A stretch of DNA of 64,000 nt from Mycolicibacterium sp. MU0050 (GCF_963378085.1 NZ_OY726395.1:3596001-3660000), one strand, 5' to 3'; positions 26,012 to 34,429 are shown, numbered from the stretch's first letter. Notes: a model not told the origin generated them from the letters alone. Program-made: numbers and translations.

Positions 26012-26440
26012 TCAGACGGTGCATTCGGTGGCCGCCACCTGGGTGGCGATCACGCAGGCCGAGGCGTTGGACAGCTTCCAGTCGCCGCCCTGCTGCACCC
26101 AGTAGATGTCGTGGGTGCGGGTTCCCATCACCGGCACCGTGACCGCCAGCTGGGCGTCCAACCGGTCGCCGTTGACGGTGGGGTTTTGGACGCGCCAGTT
26201 GAACAGCGCCGAGTAACGGTTCATCTGGTTGGCGATGTTGTTCGCCGTGGGCACGGCGGCCTGCCCGCCCTCCAGCTTGGCGGCGCGCTCGGCGTCGGAG
26301 GCGCCGGTGTTGAGGACCACCTGCAACTGCGAGGTCAGCTGATCGGCCGTCGGCGCCGCGCTCGGTTCGGCCGCGGCCAGTCCCGCACCACTGAGCGCGC
26401 CCGCGCCCAAGATCACCATCGCCGCAATTGCCGCACGCAT
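26012..26440 (-). CDS. Secreted low-molecular-weight antigen MTB12-like protein
   Basis: 142 residues from ATG 26440, behind AGGCGG. Signal peptide with cleavage near 'GLAAAEP'. The mature protein resembles the MTB12/CFP2 family: 'TADQLTSQLQVVLNTGASDA' then 'RAAKLEGGQAAVPTANNIAN', a beta-rich middle ('VTVPVMGTRTHDIYWVQQGG') and a C-terminal Cys pair ('NASACVIATQVAATEC'). Exported and immunogenic in M. tuberculosis; molecular role unknown. In M. tuberculosis this place holds lpqC/atsB, so this is a different gene. It converges with nei2 with a 1-bp gap. Confidence 0.8.
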   Translation of the reverse strand: MRAAIAAMVILGAGALSGAGLAAAEPSAAPTADQLTSQLQVVLNTGASDAERAAKLEGGQAAVPTANNIANQMNRYSALFNWRVQNPTVNGDRLDAQLAVTVPVMGTRTHDIYWVQQGGDWKLSNASACVIATQVAATECTV

Positions 26441-26538
26441 GCTTCCGCCTCTCGCCTGGTCAGGTCCGGGCTCACCCAAGCACCCCGACGAAGACGCCGC
26501 AAGACCTACGTCCGCGCAATTGGTGAGCAGAACGCCGC

Positions 26539-26594
26539 CGAGCGGCCACCCTGGTACAGGATCCGAGCCGAAACCGTACCTGGATGGCCGCTCG
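26539..26594 (-). terminator. Hairpin terminator behind the desaturase operon
   Basis: Perfect 9-bp outer arms CGAGCGGCC (26539-26547) and GGCCGCTCG (26586-26594) enclose inner arms GGTAC (26553-26557) and GTACC (26576-26580). It begins 13 bp after the desA3 stop. No U-tract is present, as is common for mycobacterial terminators. Confidence 0.6.
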
Positions 26595-26607
26595 CGCAGG
26601 GGATTTG

Positions 26608-27723
26608 CTAGGGCAGCGCCAGCCGGAAGATCTTGCGCACCACCGAGGCGAACTGCCTGGGCAGCGAACCGGCGTTGTACGGGATCCCGTAGCGGCCGCA
26701 GATGTCGCGGACCTCCTCGGCGATCTCGGCGTACCGGTGCGCGGGGATGTCCGGGAACAGGTGGTGCTCGATCTGGAAGGACAGATTGCCGCTCAAGATG
26801 TGGAACAGCTTGCCGCCGGTCAGGTTCGCCGACCCCAGGATCTGCCGGAAGTACCACTGCCCACGCGTCTCGGCCTTGGTCTCCTCGATGGTGAACTCCT
26901 GGGTACCCGCCGGGAAGTGTCCGCAGAAGATGATCATGAACGCCCACACGTTGCGCATCAGGTTGGCCGTCATGTTGCCGGCGAACACCAGCGGGGCGAA
27001 CGGGCCGGCCAGCAGCGGGAACGCCACGTAGTCCCGGAGGGTCTGCGTCCTGGTCTTGGCCCAGATCTCGCGGAGCACCTCGCGCTTGTCGGCGACGGTG
27101 ATCTCACCGGCCCGGATGCGCTCGGTCTCCATCTCGTGCAGCGCCACCCCGTACTGGAACAGCACCATCAGCAGGAACGCGTACACCGGATTGCCCAGGA
27201 AGTACGGGCTCCACTTCTGGTCCTCGCTCATCCGCAGGACGCCGTACCCGATGTCGCGGTCCATGTCGACGATGTTGGTGTAGGTGTGGTGGGAGTAGTT
27301 GTGCGAGCGCCGCCAGTGCTCGGCGGGGCAGGCGGTGTCCCACTCGAAGTCCCGGCCCTGCAGTCCCGGATCGCCCATCCAGTCGTACTGGCCGTGCATG
27401 ACGTTGTGGCCGATCTCCATGTTGTCGATGATCTTGCTCAGCCCGAGCATCGCCGTGCCGGCCAACCAGAACGGCGGAAAAATCCCGGCAAACAGCAGTG
27501 CGCGGCCGCCGATTTCGAGGCCGCGCTGGGCCTTGACCATCCGGCGGATGTAGCCGGCGTCGCGCTCACCGAGGTCGGCGATCACGCGCTCCTTGATGGC
27601 GTCGAGTTCGGCGCCGAAGGCCTCCACCTGTTCGGGGGTCAGGCGCACGGTCGTGCCGTTGACGCGCTTTTCCAGCGTGCGTTGGGCCGGGGTGGTGACG
27701 GTGGGGTCGATGGTGGCGGTCAT
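26608..27723 (-). CDS. desA3: Acyl-CoA delta-9 desaturase, DesA3-like
   Basis: 371 residues, membrane-bound di-iron desaturase. Three histidine boxes: 'HNVMH' (106-110), 'HNYSHH' (141-146) and 'QIEHHLFP' (317-324). Hydrophobic spans lie at about 75-97 and 180-200, and again around 250-275. DesA3 makes oleoyl-CoA from stearoyl-CoA using electrons from the Rv3230c-type reductase, whose gene is directly upstream (18-bp gap). Ribosome site AAGGAGG 8 bp before the ATG. M. tuberculosis has this pair far away (Rv3229c-Rv3230c), and its DesA3 is longer at the N-terminus (427, from memory). Confidence 0.92.
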   Translation of the reverse strand: MTATIDPTVTTPAQRTLEKRVNGTTVRLTPEQVEAFGAELDAIKERVIADLGERDAGYIRRMVKAQRGLEIGGRALLFAGIFPPFWLAGTAMLGLSKIIDNMEIGHNVMHGQYDWMGDPGLQGRDFEWDTACPAEHWRRSHNYSHHTYTNIVDMDRDIGYGVLRMSEDQKWSPYFLGNPVYAFLLMVLFQYGVALHEMETERIRAGEITVADKREVLREIWAKTRTQTLRDYVAFPLLAGPFAPLVFAGNMTANLMRNVWAFMIIFCGHFPAGTQEFTIEETKAETRGQWYFRQILGSANLTGGKLFHILSGNLSFQIEHHLFPDIPAHRYAEIAEEVRDICGRYGIPYNAGSLPRQFASVVRKIFRLALP

Positions 27724-27741
27724 TGTTGAGCCTCCTTGGGG

Positions 27742-28815
27742 TTACAGCGCGATGTCGACGTCGCCGACGGGAACCGAGACGCAGATCCGCACGTCCTCGT
27801 CGTCGGCGGTGGACACCGCGCCGGTGGTCAGGTTCTTCACCGCACCGCGGGTCTTGCGGCGGGTGCAGGTGTTGCAGATGCCCATCCGGCATCCACTTTG
27901 GGGCCGCAGGCCGGCGTCCTCGGCCTGCTGCAGCAGTGGGCGGCCGTCGTCGTCGACGGTGACGGCGCTGTCGGAGAACGACACCCGCCCGCCGGTGGCC
28001 CCCGGGTCGACGGCGAAGACCGGCGGCACGAAGCTTTCCGACCGCGCCGTCGGGTGCTGGGCGCGCACCGCGTCGAGGAGCCCCTGGGGTCCGCAGACGT
28101 ACACCGCGTCGGGGGCGGTCATCGCGGCGTCGAGGTGGCCGGGTTCCAGGTGGCCCGCGAGGTCGCCGGCGCCGGAGCGGGTGTAGCCGTACAACACCCG
28201 GACGTCGGCCATCGCGGCGAGTTCGGGGGCGTAGGCGACGTCCTCGGGCCCGCGGGCGTAGTGCACGAACGCGATCTCGCTCGCGCCGCCGCGGGCGCGC
28301 AGCGTCCGCAGCATGGACAGCACCGGGGTGATGCCGCTGCCGCCCGAGACGAACAGCACCCGGCGGGCGCCCGGATCCAGGGTGAAGTCCCCGGCCGGCG
28401 CGCTCACCCCGACGACCAGCCCGGGCCGGGCGTGGTCGTACAGGTACGAGGACACCAGGCCGCCGTCGTGCCTACCGATCGTCAGTTCGATCAGTCGGGC
28501 GTTCTCGGCGTTGGCCGGCGAGTAGCAGCGGGTATGGCGGCGGCCGTCGACCTCGACGGTGACGCTGAGGTGCTGGCCCGCCCGAAATCCGGTGAACATA
28601 CGTTCGCCAAGACGGTTGGGCTCCAAGGTCAGCGTGACACTGCGCGGCGTTCGCCGGCGGACCGCCAGGACGGTGGCCCTGGCCTCGCGGCTCGTCCACG
28701 CCGGGTCCACCAGCTCGGTATAGCTGTCCACGCCGTGCGGCCCGGTCAGCACGCCCATCAGCGGCGATTGCAGCACTTTGTCCCACAGACGGAGCTTGCG
28801 TGTTTCAGTGAACAT
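27742..28815 (-). CDS. Ferredoxin reductase-like oxidoreductase, desaturase electron donor (Rv3230c-like)
   Basis: 357 residues from ATG 28815; a GTG at 28821 is possible. FNR-type FAD domain: 'GQHLSVTVEVDGRRHTRCYS' (R-x-Y-S). NAD(P)-binding: 'VLFVSGGSGITPVLSMLR' and 'AVYVCGPQGLLDAV'. C-terminal plant-type [2Fe-2S] ferredoxin domain: 'PQSGCRMGICNTCTRRK' plus the last Cys in 'VRICVSV'. It passes electrons from NADPH to DesA3 and is co-transcribed with it. A 16-bp palindrome overlaps its start codon. Confidence 0.92.
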   Translation of the reverse strand: MFTETRKLRLWDKVLQSPLMGVLTGPHGVDSYTELVDPAWTSREARATVLAVRRRTPRSVTLTLEPNRLGERMFTGFRAGQHLSVTVEVDGRRHTRCYSPANAENARLIELTIGRHDGGLVSSYLYDHARPGLVVGVSAPAGDFTLDPGARRVLFVSGGSGITPVLSMLRTLRARGGASEIAFVHYARGPEDVAYAPELAAMADVRVLYGYTRSGAGDLAGHLEPGHLDAAMTAPDAVYVCGPQGLLDAVRAQHPTARSESFVPPVFAVDPGATGGRVSFSDSAVTVDDDGRPLLQQAEDAGLRPQSGCRMGICNTCTRRKTRGAVKNLTTGAVSTADDEDVRICVSVPVGDVDIAL

Positions 28816-28823
28816 ATGTACAC
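28808..28823. promoter_or_regulatory. Palindromic operator over the reductase start codon
   Basis: GTGAACATATGTACAC matches its own reverse complement at 14 of 16 positions and is centred on the reductase start codon. With one flanking base it reads AGTGAAC-ATA-TGTACAC, close to the remembered DesT/FabR operator pattern (AGTGAAC...TGTT.ACT). It is the likely binding site of the divergent TetR protein. Confidence 0.55.
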
Positions 28824-28877
28824 CGTGCGGGAGTACGCGCCGTCGCGTCAATGAATCTCCGCCCCATTGTGGTAGGT

Positions 28878-28892
28878 TTCACACTCGGTGAA
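28878..28892. promoter_or_regulatory. Second inverted repeat over the TetR start codon
   Basis: TTCAC (28878-28882), 5-bp spacer, GTGAA (28888-28892). The right arm is the GTG start codon of the TetR gene itself and shares the GTGAAC half-site with the palindrome at 28808-28823, 70 bp away. This fits autoregulation. Confidence 0.45.
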
Positions 28893-29577
28893 CAGTCGTA
28901 CTCCGAAATCACATTCGTCGCGGTCCGGGCGCTCCTCCCGCGGATCGCGAGCCGGAGATGCCCTCTCCCGGATCGAACGCAAGGAGGCCACCCGGCGCGC
29001 GATCGTCGACGCGGCGCTCAAACTGCTGGCCGAGGACAGCTTCAGCGCGCTGAGCCTGCGTGAGGTGGCCCGAGAGGCCGGCATCGCCCCCACCGCGTTC
29101 TACCGGCACTTCGACTCCATGGAGGCGCTGGGCCTGGTTCTCATCGACGAGTCGTTCCGCACCCTGCGCGACATGCTGCGCGGCGCGCGCGCCGGCAAGC
29201 TGGACCCGACCCGCACCATCGACTCCTCGGTCGACATCGTGATCAGCGGCATCACCGCGCGGCCCGAACACTGGCGATTCATCACCCGCGAACGCTCGAG
29301 CGGGGTCGCGGTGCTGCGTTACGCCATCCGCACCGAGATTCGCCTGCTCACCTCGGAACTGGCCATCGACCTGGCCCGGTTCCCGGGGCTGTCGGACTGG
29401 AGCAGCGAGGATCTGAACATCCTGGCGATGCTGTTCGTCAACGCGATGATCTCCATTGCCGAGGCCCTGGAGGACACCACGGATCCCGCTGCCATCGAGG
29501 AGATTCGGCGCACCGCCGTCCGACAGTTGCGGATGATCACCGTGGGTGTGATCGGCTGGCGCGCCGAGGGCCGATGA
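28888..29577 (+). CDS. TetR family regulator, FabR/DesT-like, of the desaturase operon
   Basis: 229 residues from GTG 28888. After a ~28-residue Ser/Arg-rich N-terminus comes 'RIERKEATRRAIVDAALKLL' and the HTH 'LREVAREAGIAPTAFYRHFD'. This is followed by 'MEALGLVLIDESFRTLRDML', which closely follows the FabR/DesT pattern (FYRHF..ME.LGL...DE). FabR and DesT sense acyl-CoA or acyl-ACP saturation and repress unsaturated fatty acid genes. Here the divergent target is the reductase-desA3 operon, with two related palindromes in the 72-bp gap. It ends flush against the convergent pseudouridine synthase gene. Confidence 0.88.
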   Translation: MNSRTPKSHSSRSGRSSRGSRAGDALSRIERKEATRRAIVDAALKLLAEDSFSALSLREVAREAGIAPTAFYRHFDSMEALGLVLIDESFRTLRDMLRGARAGKLDPTRTIDSSVDIVISGITARPEHWRFITRERSSGVAVLRYAIRTEIRLLTSELAIDLARFPGLSDWSSEDLNILAMLFVNAMISIAEALEDTTDPAAIEEIRRTAVRQLRMITVGVIGWRAEGR

Positions 29578-30426
29578 TCACGGCGTGCGCGCGCTGACGA
29601 ATCGGCGTGGCCGTCCGGTGATCGGGTCCTCGAATTCCAACGCCTGCGCCACCAGCCGCAGGGGCGTCGAAAAATCCTCTGGTGCAACCTCTTCGACTTG
29701 CGGGTAGAGCGGGTCGCCGGCGATCGGCGCCCCGATCGAGGCCATGTGCACCCGCAACTGATGGGTCCGGCCCGTCCGCGGGGTCAGCCGGTAGGTGTCC
29801 GCGCCGACGGCCTCGATGAACGTCTCGGCGTTCGGTTCTCCGGGTTCGACGACCGCCTGCAACTGCCCGCGCCGCTTGACGATCCGGTTGCGGATCACCG
29901 CCGGCAGCGTCACGCTCGGCTCGCCCTGGGCCACCGCGAGATAGGTCTTGTCGACCGCGCCCCGGGAGAACATCGTCTGATAGGCGCCTCGCACCTCGCG
30001 GCGCGCGGTGAACAGCAGCACCCCGGCCGTCAACCGGTCCAGGCGGTGCGCTGGGGCGAGTTCGTCGAGGTCGAGTTCCCGACGCAGGCGGACCAGCGCG
30101 GTCTGTACTACGTGCGCGCCGCGCGGCATCGTCGCGAGGAAGTGCGGCTTGTCGACCACCACGATGTCGCTGTCCCGGTGCAGGATCGGGAGTTCGAACG
30201 GGACCTCCACCTCCTCGGGCAGGTCGCGATAGAAGAAGACGTGCGCCCCGGCGGGCAGCGACGTGGTGGCATCGACGACCGCACCGTTCGGCAGAACCAC
30301 CTCGCCGGCGAGCACTTTGGCGCCGATCCCGAAGCGGGATTGAAGTTCGTCGTGCACGTTGCCGCCGCGCAACCGCAGCCGCGCCGGCCCCAACCCGTCA
30401 CGCACCGGCAGCGGCGGGACCTTCAA
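29578..30426 (-). CDS. RluA-family pseudouridine synthase (Rv3300c-like)
   Basis: 282 residues if started at TTG 30426, which overlaps the glpD2 stop as TTGA. This start gives '(M)KVPPLPVRDGLGPARLRL', like the family's usual beginning. An S4-like N-terminal part is followed by 'ILHRDSDIVVVDKPHFLAT', the catalytic 'PAHRLDRLTAGVLLFT' (Asp130) and 'TGRTHQLRVHMASIGAPI' with 'GDPLY'. It isomerises uridines in rRNA or tRNA; target unknown. In M. tuberculosis phoY1 lies between this gene and glpD2; here the two are translationally coupled and phoY1 is absent. Confidence 0.88.
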   Translation of the reverse strand: MKVPPLPVRDGLGPARLRLRGGNVHDELQSRFGIGAKVLAGEVVLPNGAVVDATTSLPAGAHVFFYRDLPEEVEVPFELPILHRDSDIVVVDKPHFLATMPRGAHVVQTALVRLRRELDLDELAPAHRLDRLTAGVLLFTARREVRGAYQTMFSRGAVDKTYLAVAQGEPSVTLPAVIRNRIVKRRGQLQAVVEPGEPNAETFIEAVGADTYRLTPRTGRTHQLRVHMASIGAPIAGDPLYPQVEEVAPEDFSTPLRLVAQALEFEDPITGRPRRFVSARTP

Positions 30427-32153
30427 TTGAGCGGAACGGGTTCGAGGATCTCGGCGCGCGCCTCCGGGGCCGAGGCCCGCAGCGCGTCGGCCGACTCGTC
30501 GTCGGGTTGCGCCTGCGATTGCACCTCGGCCTCCACCCGCGCGACGTAGGTCGCCACCTCGCGCTCCACGTCGTCCTCGGTCCACCCCAGGTAGGGCGCG
30601 ACCACCCCGGCCACCTCGCGCGCGCAATCCACGCCGCGATGCGGGTATTCGATGGAGATCCGCATCCGGCGCGCTAGGATGTCCTCGAGATGCAGCGCCC
30701 CCTCGGCCGCGGCCGCATACGCCGCCTCCACCTTGAGATACACCGGCGCCTCGGCGATGGGTTCCAACAAGTCCCGGTCCTCGGCCGCGAGCGCCAGCAC
30801 CTCGTCGATCAGCGAGCCGTAGCGGTCCAACAGATGGCGAATCCGGTACGGGTGCAGCCCGTTTCGCTCCCCCACGTGCTCGGTCTGGTTGATCAGGGCA
30901 AAGTAGCCGTCGGCGCCGGCCAGCGGCACTTTCTCGGTGATCGACGGGGCCACCCGGGTCGGGACGAACTCCGCGGCCGCGTCGATCGCGTCGGCGCCCA
31001 TCACCCGATAGGTCGTGTACTTGCCACCGGCGATTGCCACCAGACCCGGCGCGGGCACCGCGACGGCATGTTCGCGCGACAGTTTCGAGGTGTCGTCGCT
31101 CTCCCCGGCCAGCAGGGGGCGCAATCCCGCGTAGACGCCGTCGATGTCGTCGTGGCTCAACGGGGTGGCCAACACGGTGTTGACGTGCTCGAGGATGTAG
31201 TCGATGTCGGCCTTGGTGGCGGCCGGGTGCGCGAGGTCGAGATTCCAGTCCGTGTCGGTGGTCCCGATGATCCAGTGCGTCCCCCACGGGATCACGAACA
31301 GCACCGACTTCTCGGTGCGCAGGATGATGGCCACCTCGCTGACGATGCGGTCGCGCGGGACCACGATGTGCACCCCCTTGGAGGCGCGCACCCGGAATCG
31401 TCCGCGTTGCTTGGACAGGGCCTGGATCTCGTCGGTCCACACGCCGGTGGCGTTGACCACGACGTGGCCATGCACGTCGGTGACCGCGCCGTCCTCGGAG
31501 TCACGGATCCGCACGCCGATGACGCGGTCCCCCTCCCGCAGCAGCGCCACCACCTGCGTCGAGGTCCGTACCACCGCGCCGTAGTGGGCCGCGGTGCGCG
31601 CCACCGTCATGGTGTGCCGGGCGTCATCGACCACGGTGTCGTAATAGCGGATGCCGCCGATCAGCGAGCTGCGCTTGAGGCCCGGCGCCAACCGCAGCGC
31701 GCCGGACTTGGTCAGATGCTTTTGCGCCGGAACCGATTTCGCGCCGCCTAGTTGGTCGTAGAGGAAGATTCCCGCGGCCATGTAGGGCCGCTCCCACCAA
31801 CGGTTGGTCAGCGGGAACAAAAACGGCAGCGGTTTGACCAAATGCGGCGCCAACGTCGTCAGGGACAGCTCGCGCTCGTAGAGCGCCTCGCGCACCAGGC
31901 CGAACTCGAGTTGCTCGAGGTAGCGCAGACCGCCGTGGAACATCTTGGACGACCGGCTCGAGGTGCCCGAGGCGAAGTCGCGCGCCTCGACCAGCGCGAC
32001 GCGCAGCCCGCGGGTGGCGGCGTCCAACGCGGCCCCGGCGCCCACCACCCCGCCGCCGATGACCACCACGTCGAACTGTTCGGAGCCGAGGCGTTCCCAC
32101 GCCCTGGCGCGTTGGGCGGGATTCAGCACCGCATCCGTGTCCGGAACGCCCAC
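30423..32153 (-). CDS. glpD2: Glycerol-3-phosphate dehydrogenase GlpD2
   Basis: 576 residues from GTG 32153, chosen because GGAGGAG lies 8 bp upstream; the frame stays open to 32279, but that part is made of a duplicated DNA repeat and is unlikely to be protein. FAD loop 'FDVVVIGGGVVGAGAALDAA', then 'SSRSSKMFHGGLRYLEQ', 'IIGTTDTDW', 'AIAGGKYTTYRVMG' and the C-terminal DAO_C domain 'MRISIEYPHRGVDCAREVAG'. A peripheral membrane flavoenzyme that oxidises glycerol-3-phosphate to DHAP and feeds the quinone pool. Downstream of lpdA, as in M. tuberculosis. Confidence 0.94.
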   Translation of the reverse strand: MGVPDTDAVLNPAQRARAWERLGSEQFDVVVIGGGVVGAGAALDAATRGLRVALVEARDFASGTSSRSSKMFHGGLRYLEQLEFGLVREALYERELSLTTLAPHLVKPLPFLFPLTNRWWERPYMAAGIFLYDQLGGAKSVPAQKHLTKSGALRLAPGLKRSSLIGGIRYYDTVVDDARHTMTVARTAAHYGAVVRTSTQVVALLREGDRVIGVRIRDSEDGAVTDVHGHVVVNATGVWTDEIQALSKQRGRFRVRASKGVHIVVPRDRIVSEVAIILRTEKSVLFVIPWGTHWIIGTTDTDWNLDLAHPAATKADIDYILEHVNTVLATPLSHDDIDGVYAGLRPLLAGESDDTSKLSREHAVAVPAPGLVAIAGGKYTTYRVMGADAIDAAAEFVPTRVAPSITEKVPLAGADGYFALINQTEHVGERNGLHPYRIRHLLDRYGSLIDEVLALAAEDRDLLEPIAEAPVYLKVEAAYAAAAEGALHLEDILARRMRISIEYPHRGVDCAREVAGVVAPYLGWTEDDVEREVATYVARVEAEVQSQAQPDDESADALRASAPEARAEILEPVPLN

Positions 32154-32161
32154 AGGTGTGG

Positions 32162-32282
32162 CTCCTCCGCCCGCTCGTGCCGCCCCTGCAAGCGGGGGAC
32201 CCCAGCTGGCTGCGTCGTCCACGCGGCCAGATGGCGTAACTCCTCCGCCCGCTCGTGCCTCACTGGCTGCGTCGTCCACGCG
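32162..32282 (-). repeat. Imperfect tandem duplication in front of glpD2
   Basis: Two 20-bp blocks occur twice in the same order: CTCCTCCGCCCGCTCGTGCC at 32162-32181 and 32240-32259, and CTGGCTGCGTCGTCCACGCG at 32206-32225 and 32263-32282. The spacing differs (24 bp vs 3 bp). Read on the minus strand each unit carries GGAGGAG, the proximal copy being the glpD2 ribosome site. It looks like an internal duplication with a 21-bp length change, or two copies of a dispersed repeat. Confidence 0.75.
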
Positions 32283-32356
32283 TGCTCCTCGCTGCTCGGG
32301 GCTACTTGGGCCGTACCGAACTCAGGTTACGTGCTGTCCACCCCGAGTGTGCCCCT

Positions 32357-32417
32357 CGCGAGCGTGCGTAAACCCGGGGACAGCCCGGCGTGTCGGCCGG
32401 GGACGCGCACCTTCGCG
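32357..32417. repeat. Long imperfect palindrome between lpdA and glpD2 (possible terminator)
   Basis: From CGCGA (32357) to TCGCG (32417) the 61 bp fold back on themselves. Outer arms are CGCGA/TCGCG and GTGCG/CGCAC, with inner GACA/TGTC. Another perfect stem CCCGGC-(6)-GCCGGG lies at 32384-32401. It follows the lpdA stop by 18 bp and could end or attenuate the lpdA transcript before glpD2. The 'CGCGAGCGTGCG' edge resembles a palindromic motif I remember from many mycobacterial intergenic regions. Confidence 0.5.
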
Positions 32418-32435
32418 CTGGAAAAACAGGGGGCA

Positions 32436-33851
32436 TCAGTCGAGGTCGTCGTGGGCCATCAGGCGTCGGGCTGCCTCCACGATCGAGCCCGACAGCGACG
32501 GGTACACCGACAGCGTCTGCGCCAGGTCCGTCACCGAGATGCGGTTCTGCACCGCCAACGCGATCGGCAGGATCAGCTCCGAGGCGATCGGCGCCACCAC
32601 CACTCCGCCGATCACCACGCCGGTGGCCGGCCGGCAGAAGATCTTGACGAAGCCGTGGTGCAGCAGCGACATCTTGGCGCGCGCGTTGGTGTTCAGCGGC
32701 AGCATCAGGGTGCGGGCCGGCACGCTGCCGTCGTCGATCGCGCTCTGCGGGATGCCCACCGCCCCGATCTCCGGGCTGGTGAATGTCGCCGCCGCGACGG
32801 TGCGCAGCCGGATCGGCGACACCCCCTCACCCAGCGCGTGGTACATCGCGATGCGGCCCTGCATCGCCGCGACCGACGCCAGCGGCAGCAGGCCGGTGCA
32901 GTCGCCGGCGGCATAGATTCCCGCGGCCGGGGTGCGCGACACCCGGTCGACCGGGATGTAACCGCCGGGGGCCAGTTCGACGCCCACGCGTTCCAGCCCC
33001 AGACCGCTGGTGTTGGGCACCGACCCGACGGTCATCAGCGCGTGGCTGCCCTCGACGGTGCGGCCGTCGGCCAGGTTCACCCGCACCCCGGTCGCGGTGC
33101 GTTCCACGGAGTTGGCGCGGGCGTTCTTCACCAGCGTGACGCCGCGCTCGGCGAACACCTGCTCGAGCACGGCGGCGGCGTCGCTGTCCTCGTGCGGCAG
33201 GATCTGGTCGCGGCTGGCCACCACGGTGACGGTCACCCCGAGCTCGGTGTAGGCGTGGCAGAACTCGGCGCCGGTCACGCCGGAACCGACGATGACCAGG
33301 TGCTCGGGCAGCTCGTCGAGGCCGTAGAGCTGCCGCCAGGTCAGGATCCGCTCGCCGTCGGGTTCGGCGTTGGGCAGCACCCGCGGGCGGGCTCCGGTCG
33401 CGATGAGCACGACGTCGGCCTTGAGCACGCCAACCCGGCCGTCGGACCCGGTCACCTTGACCCGGTGGTGCGCCATCCCGGACACGTCGTCGACCAGCTC
33501 GCCGCGCCCGCTGACCACGGTCACGCCGCTGTTGAGCAGCTGGTTGCCGATGTCGGCGGACTGCGAGGCCGCCAGTGTCATGGCGCGGTTGTTGATCTGG
33601 CTGACGGTGATCTTCGCGGCGTCGATGCCGATGTCGAAGCCCAGTCCTTCGGCCCGGCGCAGCTCGGTGCGCACCCCGGTCGAGGCGATGAACGCCTTGG
33701 AGGGCACGCAGTCCACCAGGACCGCGGCCCCGCCGATGCCGTCCGAGTCGACCACGGTGACGTGGTTGGCGTCCTTGCCGTACCCGGCGGCCACCAGGGC
33801 CGCCTCGTAGCCGGCCGGTCCACCACCGATGATCACGATGCGTCTCACCAC
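32436..33851 (-). CDS. lpdA: NAD(P)H quinone reductase LpdA (flavoprotein disulfide reductase family)
   Basis: 471 residues. FAD motif 'RIVIIGGGPAGYEAALVAA', second nucleotide loop 'HLVIVGSGVTGAEFCHAYTE', FAD motif 'AAGIYAAGDCTGLLPLAS', and a dimerisation domain with 'VAAATFTSPEIGAVGI'. The redox-active disulfide of lipoamide dehydrogenases (C-x4-C) is broken: 'GIGGAAVLVDCVPSK' keeps only Cys48, with Ala at the first site. This agrees with M. tuberculosis LpdA (Rv3303c), which lacks lipoamide activity and reduces quinones. It heads the lpdA-glpD2 unit. Confidence 0.93.
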   Translation of the reverse strand: MVRRIVIIGGGPAGYEAALVAAGYGKDANHVTVVDSDGIGGAAVLVDCVPSKAFIASTGVRTELRRAEGLGFDIGIDAAKITVSQINNRAMTLAASQSADIGNQLLNSGVTVVSGRGELVDDVSGMAHHRVKVTGSDGRVGVLKADVVLIATGARPRVLPNAEPDGERILTWRQLYGLDELPEHLVIVGSGVTGAEFCHAYTELGVTVTVVASRDQILPHEDSDAAAVLEQVFAERGVTLVKNARANSVERTATGVRVNLADGRTVEGSHALMTVGSVPNTSGLGLERVGVELAPGGYIPVDRVSRTPAAGIYAAGDCTGLLPLASVAAMQGRIAMYHALGEGVSPIRLRTVAAATFTSPEIGAVGIPQSAIDDGSVPARTLMLPLNTNARAKMSLLHHGFVKIFCRPATGVVIGGVVVAPIASELILPIALAVQNRISVTDLAQTLSVYPSLSGSIVEAARRLMAHDDLD

Positions 33852-33951
33852 AGCTGCTCCACGTGGTTCAACCTAGGCCAACCGCGGCCGCGACGTCGCC
33901 CGGGCGGCGGATGTCGGCGCTCCCGCTCGCTGTCCGTCTAAGATTCCCCCC

Positions 33952-34425
33952 GTGCCGCTCTACGCTGCCTACGGGTCCAACATGCATCCAGAGCAGATGC
34001 TGGAACGGGCACCGCACTCCCCGATGGCCGGGACCGGCTGGCTGCACGGCTGGCGGCTGACCTTCGGCGGTGCGGACATCGGGTGGGAAGGCGCGCTGGC
34101 CACCGTCGTCGAGGACCCGCAGTCGAAGGTTTTCGTCGTGCTCTACGACATGACCAAAGAGGACGAGGAGAACCTGGACCGCTGGGAGGGCTCCGAACTC
34201 GGCGTGCACAAGAAGATCCGCTGCCGGGTACACCGGGAGACCTCGGACACCGACACCGGCCCGGTGCTGGCCTGGCTCTACGTCGTCGACGCCTGGGAGG
34301 GCGGCATCCCGTCGGCGCGCTATCTGGGAGTGATGGCCGAGGCCGCCGAGATCGCCGGGGCGCCCCCCGAGTACGTCCACGACCTGCGGACCCGGCCCGC
34401 CAGCAACATCGGTCCGGGGACCTGA
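33952..34425 (+). CDS. Gamma-glutamylcyclotransferase-like (AIG2/GGCT fold) protein
   Basis: 157 residues from GTG 33952. GGCT fold signature 'LYAAYGSNMHPEQM' (3-16) with the Y-G-S-N phosphate/anion loop, 'GTGWLHGWRLTFGG', 'VFVVLYDMTKEDEENLDRWE' and 'LAWLYVVD'. The acidic residue expected for catalysis is in 'DRWEGSELG'. Members cleave gamma-glutamyl amines or dipeptides to 5-oxoproline; substrate here unknown. Matches Rv3304. It runs towards the amiB1-amiA1 operon with a 4-bp gap. Confidence 0.85.
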   Translation: MPLYAAYGSNMHPEQMLERAPHSPMAGTGWLHGWRLTFGGADIGWEGALATVVEDPQSKVFVVLYDMTKEDEENLDRWEGSELGVHKKIRCRVHRETSDTDTGPVLAWLYVVDAWEGGIPSARYLGVMAEAAEIAGAPPEYVHDLRTRPASNIGPGT

Positions 34426-34429
34426 CGGC

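Noticed and set aside
30423..32279. Longer GlpD2 start at 32279
   Set aside because: The extra 42 codons are the translation of a duplicated DNA repeat, and a proper ribosome site favours GTG 32153.
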